This document shows, one piece after another, positions 9,095-17,045 of a stretch of 64,000 bases of DNA. Under the pieces are notes generated by a model. It was not told the origin of the DNA, did not search any database, and was given only the letters and a program-made list of their open reading frames with translations. This DNA comes from an uncultured Altererythrobacter sp. (GTDB lineage: Bacteria; Pseudomonadota; Alphaproteobacteria; Sphingomonadales; Sphingomonadaceae): positions 62,001 to 126,000 of the forward strand of contig CAJXNC010000004.1 in the NCBI GenBank assembly GCA_913056125.1, written 5' to 3'. Position 1 is the first letter of the stretch; each line of letters starts with the position of its first letter. The position numbers and the translations under genes are program-made.

Positions 9095-10117
9095 ATGACA
9101 TGGCAGGACCAACAGCTACCGGCAGACCATCCCCCTGTGCGAAGCGGCGGGGTGGGCGTCCTGCTGGTCAACCTCGGCACACCCGATGCGCCGACGCCCG
9201 CAGCGGTGAAGCGTTACCTGGCGGAATTCCTGTCGGACCCGCGCGTCGTGGAAATTCCGGCAATTGCCTGGCAGCCCATCCTGCGCGGCGTCATCCTCAA
9301 TACGCGACCGAAGAAGAGCGCCCATGCCTACCAGCAGGTATGGACCGAAAAGGGCTCTCCGCTCGCCGCGATCACGGCTGAGCAGGTGGAGAAGTTGCAG
9401 GCTATGCTCGGCGAGGGCGTGCAGGTCGATTGGGCGATGCGCTACGGCAATCCCTCGATCCCGGACAAGCTTGCAGCAATGAAGGATGCCGGTTGCGAGC
9501 GAATCCTGCTCGCGCCGCTCTATCCGCAATATTGCGGCGCCACGACCGCGACCGTGGTCGACAAGGCAAGCGAGACTTTGGCGGACATGCGCTGGCAACC
9601 GAGCTTGCGTGTGCTTCCACCCTATCATGACGATCCGGTGCATATCCACGCACTCGCGCGGGATCTGGACCGGCAGCTCGAAGACCTGTCCTTCGTGCCG
9701 GAAGTGCTGCTGCTGAGCTTCCATGGCATGCCCGCGCGGACGCTCGAGCTGGGCGATCCCTATCACTGCCACTGCATGAAGACCGCCCGCCTGCTCGAAC
9801 AGGCGCTGGCTCGACCTTCATTGCGGTTCGTGACGACGTTCCAGAGCCGATTCGGCCGCGCGAAATGGCTAGAGCCGGCGACCGATACGGTTCTCGCCAA
9901 AGAGGCAGCCAAAGGCACGACAAAACTCGCCATTGCCGCTCCGGGCTTTTCCGCCGATTGCCTCGAGACGCTGGAGGAACTCGCCATTCGCGGACGCGAG
10001 CAATTCCTTGAGGCCGGTGGGGAGGAGTTCGCCGCGCTCACCTGCCTCAATGCCGGGGAGGCGGGCATGGCCATGCTCGAAACCCTGATCCGCCGCGAGC
10101 TTGCGGGCTGGATCTGA
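9095..10117 (+). CDS. hemH: Ferrochelatase
   Basis: Inserts ferrous iron into protoporphyrin IX, the last step of heme synthesis. Recognised by VGVLLVNLGTPDAP at the N-terminus, the active-site region LLLSFHGMP with conserved His, the YHCHCMKT segment typical of alphaproteobacterial enzymes, and PGFSADCLETLEE near the C-terminus. The 340-residue length matches the family. It starts 40 bases after the molybdenum hydroxylase gene, with no visible terminator between them. Confidence 0.96.
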   Translation: MTWQDQQLPADHPPVRSGGVGVLLVNLGTPDAPTPAAVKRYLAEFLSDPRVVEIPAIAWQPILRGVILNTRPKKSAHAYQQVWTEKGSPLAAITAEQVEKLQAMLGEGVQVDWAMRYGNPSIPDKLAAMKDAGCERILLAPLYPQYCGATTATVVDKASETLADMRWQPSLRVLPPYHDDPVHIHALARDLDRQLEDLSFVPEVLLLSFHGMPARTLELGDPYHCHCMKTARLLEQALARPSLRFVTTFQSRFGRAKWLEPATDTVLAKEAAKGTTKLAIAAPGFSADCLETLEELAIRGREQFLEAGGEEFAALTCLNAGEAGMAMLETLIRRELAGWI

Positions 10118-10139
10118 GCCTTTTCGGGTAGGTTGGCCG

Positions 10140-10727
10140 GTGTTTGAAACCTATTTGATCCTCTTTGCGGTGGTCTTCGCCGTGAACCTGATGCCGGCAT
10201 TCGGGCCGCCGACCTGGTCGGTCATCGTGCTGTTCGGCCTTTCTACCAACCTGCCGCTGCCGGGCCTCGTGGTTACGGCGGCGCTTGCCTCATCCTCGGG
10301 AAGGTTCCTGCTGGCGCACGGTTTCCGCATCTTTGCGAGCAAGCTCTCGCAGAAGACAAGGGCCAATCTCGCTGCAGCGCGTGCCGCATTCGAGAGACAG
10401 CGTTATCACGGGCTGATGGCACTGGTCTTCTTCGCCGTTTCGCCGCTGCCTTCCGCACAGCAATTCGGCGCCGTCGGACTGGCAGGCGTGAGAATCCTGC
10501 CATTCACGCTGGCTTTCTTTGCGGGACGATTGGTTTCCTACAGTTTCTACGGCGGTTCGGCGCGTTTCGTCAGCGAGCACACTTCGCTGGGCGATATCTT
10601 CCGCGATGCGATCACCAGCCCGATCGGGATCGTCATCCAGCTGGCAATGCTGGCGGCACTGGTCGCCCTGGCGAAGGTGAACTGGGTAAAGGTTTTCGGT
10701 CCGGCCGAGAGGCCGCCCGAAGAATAA
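10140..10727 (+). CDS. Small membrane protein, VTT/SNARE-associated (DedA-like) family candidate
   Basis: Predicted 195-residue inner-membrane protein starting with GTG at 10140 (VFETYLILFAVVFAV); the longer open frame overlaps hemH and is unlikely. It has about four to five hydrophobic segments. The stretch VFFAVSPLPSAQQFGAVGLAG followed by PFTLAFFAGRLVSYSFY resembles the re-entrant loop and following helix of VTT-domain proteins (DedA/TVP38), which act in lipid scrambling. Assignment rests on this motif only. It is convergent with the SDHAF4-like gene, four bases apart. Confidence 0.6.
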   Translation: MFETYLILFAVVFAVNLMPAFGPPTWSVIVLFGLSTNLPLPGLVVTAALASSSGRFLLAHGFRIFASKLSQKTRANLAAARAAFERQRYHGLMALVFFAVSPLPSAQQFGAVGLAGVRILPFTLAFFAGRLVSYSFYGGSARFVSEHTSLGDIFRDAITSPIGIVIQLAMLAALVALAKVNWVKVFGPAERPPEE

Positions 10728-10731
10728 GGCA

Positions 10732-10890
10732 TCAGAAATCGATGGCGATGCCGTCCTTCACCCAATCGCCATAGCGGGTTGGGCTGAGCTCCTCTTCCTC
10801 CTTTGCCGCTCGGGGCTTGGGCGGGGGTTCATTGCTCCAGTGTGCCGGTTTTACAAACCCGTCAGGTCGCTTTGTGGCGCGCTTGGTCAT
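10732..10890 (-). CDS. SDHAF4-like (DUF1674) small protein
   Basis: Only 52 residues, starting ATG at 10890 (MTKRATKRPDGFVKPAHW). The C-terminal PTRYGDWVKDGIAIDF matches the signature of DUF1674, the bacterial and mitochondrial succinate dehydrogenase assembly factor 4 family. In that family the conserved tail helps protect flavinylated SdhA. The middle is Lys/Pro/Glu-rich and disordered, as usual. No sdh genes are nearby. It lies head to head with rsmB; the 56-base gap must hold both promoters. Confidence 0.8.
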   Translation of the reverse strand: MTKRATKRPDGFVKPAHWSNEPPPKPRAAKEEEELSPTRYGDWVKDGIAIDF

Positions 10891-10946
10891 GCAAGCAAGA
10901 TGGGCCGACTGGCGCGCGGATGCAATGGGGCCTAAGGGCTTGCGCC

Positions 10947-12203
10947 ATGGCACAACGACCGCAATTCCTCTCCTCCGATCCCGCAGGCGTCCCCGCCCGC
11001 CGCGCCGCCCTGAAGCTATTGGATGCGGTTTTGCGCCGGGGCGAGACGCTCGAACAGGCGGCAGGCGCCGCCATGAAGGGGGTCGCCAACACAGCCGATC
11101 GCGCGCTGGCCCGAGCAATAGCGGGTGAAGTGCTGCGCTGGATGCAGGACCTCGACGAACTGATCGATTCCGCTACGCGCAAACGATTGCCCGACGATGC
11201 CAAGCCGCGCGTCGTGCTTCGCATGATGCTGGCGCAATTGCTGCGGCTGGAAACCCCTCCGCATGCCGTAATCGCCACCTGCCTTCCGCTGCTCGATGGC
11301 GGGCCGAGGCGGCTGGCCCATGGTGTGTTCTCTACGCTTTCGAAGCGCAAGGCTGCGCTGCCCGAGGTGCCGACCCTTCCGGATGCGGTGCATATGCGCT
11401 GGGGCGAAATGGCTGGAGAAGTGGCACCAGGCCTTGCTGTGCCGCCGCCGCTCGACCTTGCCTTGCGCGATATGGCTGCCACCGGAGAATGGGTGGAGAA
11501 GCTCGGCGGCGTGTCGCTTGCTTCCGGGCATGTTCGCCTCCAGCGTGGGACTGCCGTCGAGAATCTGCCCGGCTTCGAGGAGGGTGCATGGTGGGTGCAG
11601 GACCTCGCTGCGACCCTCCCCGCGCGGCTGCTTGGTCATGGTGCGGGCGGGCACGTGCTCGACCTTTGTGCCGCGCCGGGCGGCAAGACGCTGCAATTGG
11701 CGGCTGCCGGATGGAAGGTGACCGCGGTGGACATCAGCGACAAGCGGCTCGACCGTTTGCGGGAGAACCTTGCGCGCACCGGTATTGCCGCGGAGGTTGT
11801 GGTTGCCGATGCGCTCGAATGGGAGCCGGAAGAGCAGTTCGACGCGGTGCTGCTCGATGCGCCTTGTACGGCAACAGGCACCTGCCGACGACATCCGGAC
11901 GTGCTGCACCGAATTGGAGCTGCGCAGATCGCGCAGATGGCCCCATTGCAGGCGAAATTGCTTGAGCGCGCGCAAGGCTGGTTAAAACCGGGAGGACGGC
12001 TGGTTTACGCAACCTGCTCGCTCGAACGCGAGGAAGGCGAGGACATTGCCGCTTCGGCGACGCTCACCCCCGAACCGGTTGGCAGCGAGGAATTGCCTGC
12101 CGGTTTGCAGCCATCCGCAAATGGCTGGATTCGTACGCATCCCGGCATGTTGGCAGAGCATGGCGGTCTGGACGGCTTCTTTATCGCCCGCTGGCACAAG
12201 TGA
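10947..12203 (+). CDS. rsmB: RsmB-like RNA (cytosine-5) methyltransferase
   Basis: SAM-dependent methyltransferase expected to modify a 16S rRNA cytosine. ATG at 10947, with AAGGG eight bases upstream, gives 418 residues. The N-terminal NusB-like helical domain (about 1-130) is followed by a Rossmann methyltransferase domain with LDLCAAPGGKTLQLA as the SAM site, VDISDKRLDRL, the catalytic-cysteine motif LLDAPCTATGTCRRHPD, and a second conserved cysteine in VYATCSLEREEGE. This arrangement is characteristic of the RsmB/Nol1 family. The longer upstream open frame overlaps the divergent SDHAF4-like gene and was not used. Confidence 0.93.
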   Translation: MAQRPQFLSSDPAGVPARRAALKLLDAVLRRGETLEQAAGAAMKGVANTADRALARAIAGEVLRWMQDLDELIDSATRKRLPDDAKPRVVLRMMLAQLLRLETPPHAVIATCLPLLDGGPRRLAHGVFSTLSKRKAALPEVPTLPDAVHMRWGEMAGEVAPGLAVPPPLDLALRDMAATGEWVEKLGGVSLASGHVRLQRGTAVENLPGFEEGAWWVQDLAATLPARLLGHGAGGHVLDLCAAPGGKTLQLAAAGWKVTAVDISDKRLDRLRENLARTGIAAEVVVADALEWEPEEQFDAVLLDAPCTATGTCRRHPDVLHRIGAAQIAQMAPLQAKLLERAQGWLKPGGRLVYATCSLEREEGEDIAASATLTPEPVGSEELPAGLQPSANGWIRTHPGMLAEHGGLDGFFIARWHK

Positions 12204-12290
12204 AACACATTGGCTTCCGCGAAAGGTTAAGCGCGTGGAAACCATAAATGCCAAGACCATATCGACCATCTGCGGTGTTTAAGGGCTTCC

Positions 12291-13628
12291 ATGGGATTAG
12301 AAGCCCCCTGGGATGATGACGATTTCGAGACTTCCGCACAGGAGGTCGGCGCCCTGCTGCGCGCGCAAGCCGAGGCAGAGGATGACACCGAAGAGGAAGG
12401 CGAGTTCTCCTTTTCCAGCCTGTCCTGCTTCCGTCCGCGCACCACCAAGAAGAAGCCCGTCCTGGTGGTCGACGAGGAAGAGCTCGCCAAGGAGCATGAG
12501 CAGCTGATGGCCGGCACGGTCCAGCTGATGGAGGAAGAGGAAGAGCATCCGCGTGCCGCTTCCAGCTTCCTTGGCCTCAATCCGATGGACGAAGACGGCC
12601 TGCTCGAAGAGGAAGGCGAGGAAGCGGATCAAGGCGATCTGCCCGGATTCTCCGATCCCGATTCCCTGCTGCGTCCCGAAGATAATCCGGAGCACGTCGC
12701 GAAGCCAGGCAAGAAGAAGATGGCGCTCGAACCGCTCGCGCCCGAGGACTTGGCCGAAGCGCAGGCCGCTCTCGATGCCGCCAAGGAGGCGGAGGAAGAG
12801 CAAGCACCTGTTATCGAAGAGTCGATCGAGAATTCGGACGAACCGCAAGACCTTTCCGAAGCTGAAGAAGTGCCCGTAGCTGCGGAAGAAACGCAGTCTC
12901 CCGAGGAATCGTCGGACGAGGCGGAAACCGAAGCCGGCGAGGCCGCAGACAATGCCTGGTTCAACAGGGTGCAGGACGGTTTCGTACCGCCGCCGCTTAT
13001 CGACAGCGACCTCCCCGGCCCGCAATTGCCGGGCAAGGACGAACTGGCGGAGATCGCTGCGCGCCTGTTCGGTTCGGTCAGGGAAGCTGGTGCGGAGGAA
13101 CAGGCCGAGCCGTCTGCCGTGCCGGTCCCCCCTGTGGAGCTGGTGCCTGAACCCAAGGCCGAACCCGAGCCGGAACCTGCCCCAGCAATCGCTTCGGAGC
13201 CCGAGCCGGAGGCGATGCCGGTAGATCGGCCGGGAGCTGAAAGCGAAGAGCATCCCGATGCCATTCCGCCCGCTGAGCCGGAGCCGATTCTCGATGCGGA
13301 ACCAGAGGGCTTGCCCACCCCAATCGAAGACGTCGCCACTCCGGGCTTTTCCGCCTTTGATGAAGGGGATGAGTGGTCGCAGCCAGCGGAGGCCGCGCCC
13401 GAATTCTCATCCGAGGAAGACGACGCTGGTCACTCTCATGTCATGCGCGAATATGACTATGAGGAAGAAGAAGCGGCCAATATGCCCGATTACGACTATG
13501 CTCCGGCCGTGACTGAGCAAAGCAAGCTGCGTGCACGCCTGCTCAAGTCGCAAGAAGCGCTCGAAGAGCCGCGCGGCGAAAGCCTGTTTGCCAAGTTCTG
13601 GAACTGGTTGAGCGGCCTGTTTGGATAA
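12291..13628 (+). CDS. Highly acidic, mostly disordered protein of unknown function
   Basis: 445 residues with AAGGG just upstream of the ATG. No known domain is recognised. Roughly a third of residues are Asp or Glu. It has long Glu-rich and Pro-Glu alternating tracts (EPEPEPAPAIASEPEPE) and a lone basic patch RPRTTKKKP near residue 50. The only compact-looking elements are short segments such as DELAEIAARLFGSVREAG and an aromatic C-terminal helix SLFAKFWNWLSGLFG that looks amphipathic and membrane- or protein-binding. There is no signal peptide, so it is presumably cytosolic. It is convergent with msrA, seven bases away. It could be a scaffold or adaptor, but that is a guess. Confidence 0.8.
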   Translation: MGLEAPWDDDDFETSAQEVGALLRAQAEAEDDTEEEGEFSFSSLSCFRPRTTKKKPVLVVDEEELAKEHEQLMAGTVQLMEEEEEHPRAASSFLGLNPMDEDGLLEEEGEEADQGDLPGFSDPDSLLRPEDNPEHVAKPGKKKMALEPLAPEDLAEAQAALDAAKEAEEEQAPVIEESIENSDEPQDLSEAEEVPVAAEETQSPEESSDEAETEAGEAADNAWFNRVQDGFVPPPLIDSDLPGPQLPGKDELAEIAARLFGSVREAGAEEQAEPSAVPVPPVELVPEPKAEPEPEPAPAIASEPEPEAMPVDRPGAESEEHPDAIPPAEPEPILDAEPEGLPTPIEDVATPGFSAFDEGDEWSQPAEAAPEFSSEEDDAGHSHVMREYDYEEEEAANMPDYDYAPAVTEQSKLRARLLKSQEALEEPRGESLFAKFWNWLSGLFG

Positions 13629-13634
13629 GCCTGC

Positions 13635-14171
13635 TTAGGCCTTCACTCTTGAGGCAAAGCTCTTGCGCAATTTCATGAGCTTGGGCGGGATTACCGCCAG
13701 GCAATAGGGATTGCGCTGTCCTTCGCCCTGCCAATACTCCTGATGGTAGTCCTCCGCAGGATACCAGGTTGCCGGGCCTTCGATAGTGGTGACTGCTGCG
13801 CTTCCCTTATGGCTCTCGTTCCATCGGGCAATCGCCGCTTCGGCCTCCGCGCGCTGTCTATCGTCGAGCGGGAAGATCGCGCTGCGATATTGCGAGCCGA
13901 CATCATTGCCCTGGCGGTTCAATTGCGTCGGGTCATGCGTTCCCATGAACATGTCGTATATCTCGGCGAGGCTGACCACTTCAGGGTCGAATGTCACGCG
14001 GATCGCCTCGGCATGGCCGGTGCTGCCCGAACAGACCTGCTTGTAGGTCGGATTATCAACCTGCCCGCCGATATAGCCGCTTTCCACTTCGGTCACGCCG
14101 ATCACGTCGCGGAATACCGCTTCGGTACACCAGAAGCATCCGCCAGCGATGATCGCCTCTTCCATTGCCAT
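13635..14171 (-). CDS. msrA: Peptide-methionine (S)-S-oxide reductase
   Basis: Repairs methionine-S-sulfoxide in proteins. ATG at 14171 is preceded by AAGGAG. Catalytic Cys12 lies in GGCFWCTEAVF. Further family motifs are ESGYIGG, VCSGSTGHAEAIRVTFDP and QYRSAIF. At 178 residues it is a single MsrA domain without a fused MsrB and without a signal peptide, so cytosolic. It is divergent from the secreted methyltransferase-like gene. Confidence 0.95.
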   Translation of the reverse strand: MAMEEAIIAGGCFWCTEAVFRDVIGVTEVESGYIGGQVDNPTYKQVCSGSTGHAEAIRVTFDPEVVSLAEIYDMFMGTHDPTQLNRQGNDVGSQYRSAIFPLDDRQRAEAEAAIARWNESHKGSAAVTTIEGPATWYPAEDYHQEYWQGEGQRNPYCLAVIPPKLMKLRKSFASRVKA

Positions 14172-14271
14172 TGCTGTTCTCCTTGTCGGGCGAGATGGGG
14201 ACAAAAGACTGCCTTGTCATCCTTCCCCGTCACTCTACCGTGCTATTCGGGAATCGAAGGGAGAGAGTTTC

Positions 14272-15216
14272 ATGCGTTTCGCAACCATCTGTTCAGTCAT
14301 CCTGGCACTGGGCCTTGCGACACCGGCAGCGGCGCAGGAATCCACGGGTGAACGCGTCTTGCGCGGTGTGCTGCAGGGACTGCTCGGCCCGACACCGGAG
14401 GAAGAGCAACAGCCGCAACAGCAAGTCGAGCAGCCACAGCAGCAGGTTCTGACCGATGCGCAGCGCATGGCGCAGGTGCTTGCCGGCCCCCGGCGCGACG
14501 AGGATCGCCCACGCGACCAATATCGTCATCCGGCCGAAACGCTCGATTTCTTTCGTGTCCGGCCAGGTATGGTTGTCGCCGACTACATGCCGGCGACCGG
14601 CTGGTATTCGCGTGTGCTGATTCCCTACCTCGGCGAACAGGGTACTTATATCGGCGTCGATCCCCGTCTCGACGATCGCTTTGGCAGCTATTGGGATATG
14701 TATCGCAATACTTCGACACGACTGCCGCGCGAGGCGCGCCAATGGGTCGGACTATCGGGTGCGCGAGTGATTGGCCTCAACACGGACGAAGTGCCCGAAG
14801 ACCTGCATGGCACGGTCGATCGCTTCCTGATCTTCCGCGAAGTGCACAATATGCGTCGCTATGGGTGGCTGCACGAATCGCTGATGGCAGCGCGTGCCCT
14901 GCTCAAGGATGACGGCCTTCTCGGTGTGGTGCAGCATCGCGCCCGCGCCGATGCACCGCTGGAGGATACGTTCGGCGACAAGGGCTACCAGCATGAGGCC
15001 GACGTTATCGCCCTGTTCGAACTGCACGGTTTCGAACTGGTCGCGCGTAGCCCGATCAACGACAATCCGCGCGATCCGTCGGACTTTCCCATCGGTGTCT
15101 GGACGCTTCCGCCCAATTTCGTCGGCGTGGATGCGGACGATGCGCAGCGCCATGCCGAATTGCAGGCGATCGGCGAGAGCGATCGCATGACACTGCTGTT
15201 CCGCAAGCGGAGCTGA
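14272..15216 (+). CDS. Exported methyltransferase-like protein (COG4798 type)
   Basis: ATG at 14272 with GGGAGAG upstream gives 314 residues: a Sec signal peptide (MRFATICSVILALGLATPAAAQ), a Gln-rich linker (EEQQPQQQVEQPQQQ, about 40-60), and a class I methyltransferase-like fold. The fold opens HPAETLDFFRVRPGMVVADY, with IGVDPRL as the second motif. Proteins of this type are annotated as predicted methyltransferases, yet the signal peptide places the domain outside the cytoplasm, where SAM is not expected. The glycine-rich SAM loop appears degenerate (YMPATGWYS). The true activity is therefore uncertain. Confidence 0.75.
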   Translation: MRFATICSVILALGLATPAAAQESTGERVLRGVLQGLLGPTPEEEQQPQQQVEQPQQQVLTDAQRMAQVLAGPRRDEDRPRDQYRHPAETLDFFRVRPGMVVADYMPATGWYSRVLIPYLGEQGTYIGVDPRLDDRFGSYWDMYRNTSTRLPREARQWVGLSGARVIGLNTDEVPEDLHGTVDRFLIFREVHNMRRYGWLHESLMAARALLKDDGLLGVVQHRARADAPLEDTFGDKGYQHEADVIALFELHGFELVARSPINDNPRDPSDFPIGVWTLPPNFVGVDADDAQRHAELQAIGESDRMTLLFRKRS

Positions 15217-15252
15217 TTTACAGCGGGGCCCCGGCACAATAGAGGCGCTGGC

Positions 15253-16128
15253 ATGACCACGCTCACTGTCGCCGCATTGCAATTGCCCCTCGGTTCCGAG
15301 GACGAAGGCGAGAATATCGCTGCCGTTTCCTCCCTGGTGGAAGAGGCGGCGGGCAAGGGAGCGCAGGTGATCCTGCCGCCCGAGCTGTTTTCCGGCCCCT
15401 ATTTCTGCCGCGAGGAGAAGGATGCCTTCTTTACACTGGCTCGGCCGACGCTTGAGCATCCCTCCGTCATCGCCATGAGCGCGCTGGCCAAGGGCCTTGG
15501 CGTGGCGATCCCGACCAGCTTCTTCGAGCGCGACGGGCATCACTATTACAACACGCTCGCCATGATCGGGGTGGATGGCGAGATCATGGGGACCTATCGC
15601 AAGAGCCATATCCCCGACGGGCCGGGATATGAGGAGAAGTTCTATTTTCGCCCGGGCAATGACGGGTTCAAGACCTGGGATGTCCAAGCGACGGGGGGCA
15701 CTGCACGCATCGGGATCGGCATCTGCTGGGACCAGTGGTATCCGGAAACCGCCCGCTGCCTTGCCCTGCAGGGCGCGCAGGTGCTGTTCTTCCCCACCGC
15801 CATCGGTTCCGAGCCCAAGGATGCCGAAATGGACACCAGCCGCATGTGGCGCCGCGCCATGATCGGTCATGCGGTGTCGAACTGCATGCCGGTGGTCGCG
15901 GCCAACCGTATCGGTCATGAGGGCTCGAAGGAAACGGGTACCAGCTTCTACGGCCATTCCTTCATTTGCGACGAATGGGGCGATTACCTTGCCGAGTTCA
16001 GGGCGGAGGAGACGGGCGTACTGGTTTCGACCCTCGATCTCGACGCCACCCGCGAGCATCGCGCCAGCTGGGGTTTCTTCCGCGATCGCCGTCCGCAACT
16101 CTACGGCCGGATTGCCGAGGACATTTGA
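15253..16128 (+). CDS. aguB: N-carbamoylputrescine amidase (nitrilase superfamily)
   Basis: Hydrolyses N-carbamoylputrescine to putrescine, CO2 and ammonia in polyamine synthesis from arginine. The Glu-Lys-Cys triad is visible: Glu44 (LPPELFSGPYFC), Lys117 (TYRKSHIPDGPGY) and Cys158 (GIGICWDQWYPE). The 291-residue length and the SPYFC-like and HIPDGPGYEEKFYF segments fit AguB better than other nitrilases. No agmatine deiminase gene is in the window. Its last four bases overlap the presumed folK start. Confidence 0.9.
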   Translation: MTTLTVAALQLPLGSEDEGENIAAVSSLVEEAAGKGAQVILPPELFSGPYFCREEKDAFFTLARPTLEHPSVIAMSALAKGLGVAIPTSFFERDGHHYYNTLAMIGVDGEIMGTYRKSHIPDGPGYEEKFYFRPGNDGFKTWDVQATGGTARIGIGICWDQWYPETARCLALQGAQVLFFPTAIGSEPKDAEMDTSRMWRRAMIGHAVSNCMPVVAANRIGHEGSKETGTSFYGHSFICDEWGDYLAEFRAEETGVLVSTLDLDATREHRASWGFFRDRRPQLYGRIAEDI

Positions 16129-16622
16129 GCACATCGCTCTACCTCGTCGCGCTCGGCTCCAACCAGCGCCATCCGGTGCTGGGGCGGCCGCGTGACGTGT
16201 TGCTCGAAGTGGCGGAGATTCTCGACGAGACGCTGGGCAAGGTGCTAGCCTTTTCGCCGATCATCGACACTGCCCCGATTGGGCCATCCTTGCGCCGCTA
16301 TGCCAATGCGGCGCTGGTACTGGAGAGCGAGCTCGATCCCCTCGGCCTGCTCGATTGCCTGCAGGAAGCCGAAGCTGCGCTCGGGCGGGTACGGCGCGGC
16401 CAGCGCTGGCGTTCTCGGGTGATCGACCTCGATATCGTTTTATGGTCCGGCGGAGTGGTGGCAGAGCCGCAGCTTGCCATCCCCCATCCACTGTTTCGTG
16501 GGCGCGACTTTGTGCTTGGTCCGGCCACGGCGATTGCGCCCGATTGGCGCGACCCTCTTATTGGCCTGACGCTGCGCCAGCTATATGCGCGCTTGACCCA
16601 CCATCGGCCCGTCCCTAGGTGA
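16125..16622 (+). CDS. folK: 6-hydroxymethyl-dihydropterin pyrophosphokinase
   Basis: Transfers pyrophosphate from ATP to 6-hydroxymethyl-7,8-dihydropterin in folate synthesis. Recognised by YLVALGSNQRHP, RYANAALVLES, GRVRRGQRWRSRVIDLDIVLW and IPHPLFRGRDFVLGP, all HPPK signatures. I chose the TTG at 16125 because it overlaps the aguB stop (TTGA) and places the conserved ALGSN eight residues in; no ATG is available nearby. This gives 165 residues. It lies 20 bases before tRNA-Lys. Confidence 0.92.
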   Translation: MSTSLYLVALGSNQRHPVLGRPRDVLLEVAEILDETLGKVLAFSPIIDTAPIGPSLRRYANAALVLESELDPLGLLDCLQEAEAALGRVRRGQRWRSRVIDLDIVLWSGGVVAEPQLAIPHPLFRGRDFVLGPATAIAPDWRDPLIGLTLRQLYARLTHHRPVPR

Positions 16623-16641
16623 GCGCCCTCACTGCAGATGT

Positions 16642-16717
16642 GGGCCCGTAGCTCAGTAGGTAGAGCAGCTGACTTTTAATCAGCGGGTCACAGGTTCGAA
16701 TCCTGTCGGGCTCACCA
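16642..16717 (+). tRNA. tRNA-Lys (anticodon UUU)
   Basis: Complete cloverleaf of 76 bases. Acceptor stem GGGCCCG pairs with CGGGCTC, discriminator A, encoded CCA end. The anticodon stem GCTGA/TCAGC encloses loop CTTTTAA, giving anticodon TTT. The T-arm GGTTCGAATCC is standard. Confidence 0.97.
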
Positions 16718-17045
16718 CTCCTTTACCCTTGCAGATCAGCCAATATCCATCTGCCTGACGACATTCGAATGTCGGCGGGCGAGGAATTCCGGCCGTCAGG
16801 ATATGGCCAGAAGCCGGCTGCCCGAACGAATGCCGGCCGGCAGAAGCGATCTTTGCGGCTCTTGCGAGCGCTCGCGGCAACACATTGCAAATGTTACGAC
16901 TTTGCCCGGCCTGGCGACATTTGTGACTGAATTTACACAAGCCTAACGGCCACTGTCATCTCCCGAACACGGCTTGTCAGCGGCGACCGGCGGCACTCCC
17001 GACTACACCCTTGCGCAGGTTCCAGCGCAGAAGGGTTCTGATTAA
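16718..17045. other. Intergenic region between tRNA-Lys and the Slam-like gene
   Basis: About 330 bases with no convincing gene. It must hold the promoter of the Slam/FecR-type pair. An AT-richer patch at about 16905-16950 is the likeliest promoter zone, but I could not fix -35 and -10 boxes. No repeat of the tRNA 3' end or integrase remnant was seen, so there is no sign of an island inserted here. GAAGGG about ten bases before the next ATG is a usable ribosome-binding site. Confidence 0.5.

Noticed and set aside
14752-16134. A 460-codon minus-strand open frame across the methyltransferase-like and aguB genes
   Set aside because: AguB with its full catalytic triad occupies the plus strand; the antisense sequence has no recognisable motif.
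16642-16717. tRNA-Lys as an island attachment site
   Set aside because: No integrase gene and no repeat of the tRNA 3' end was seen downstream.
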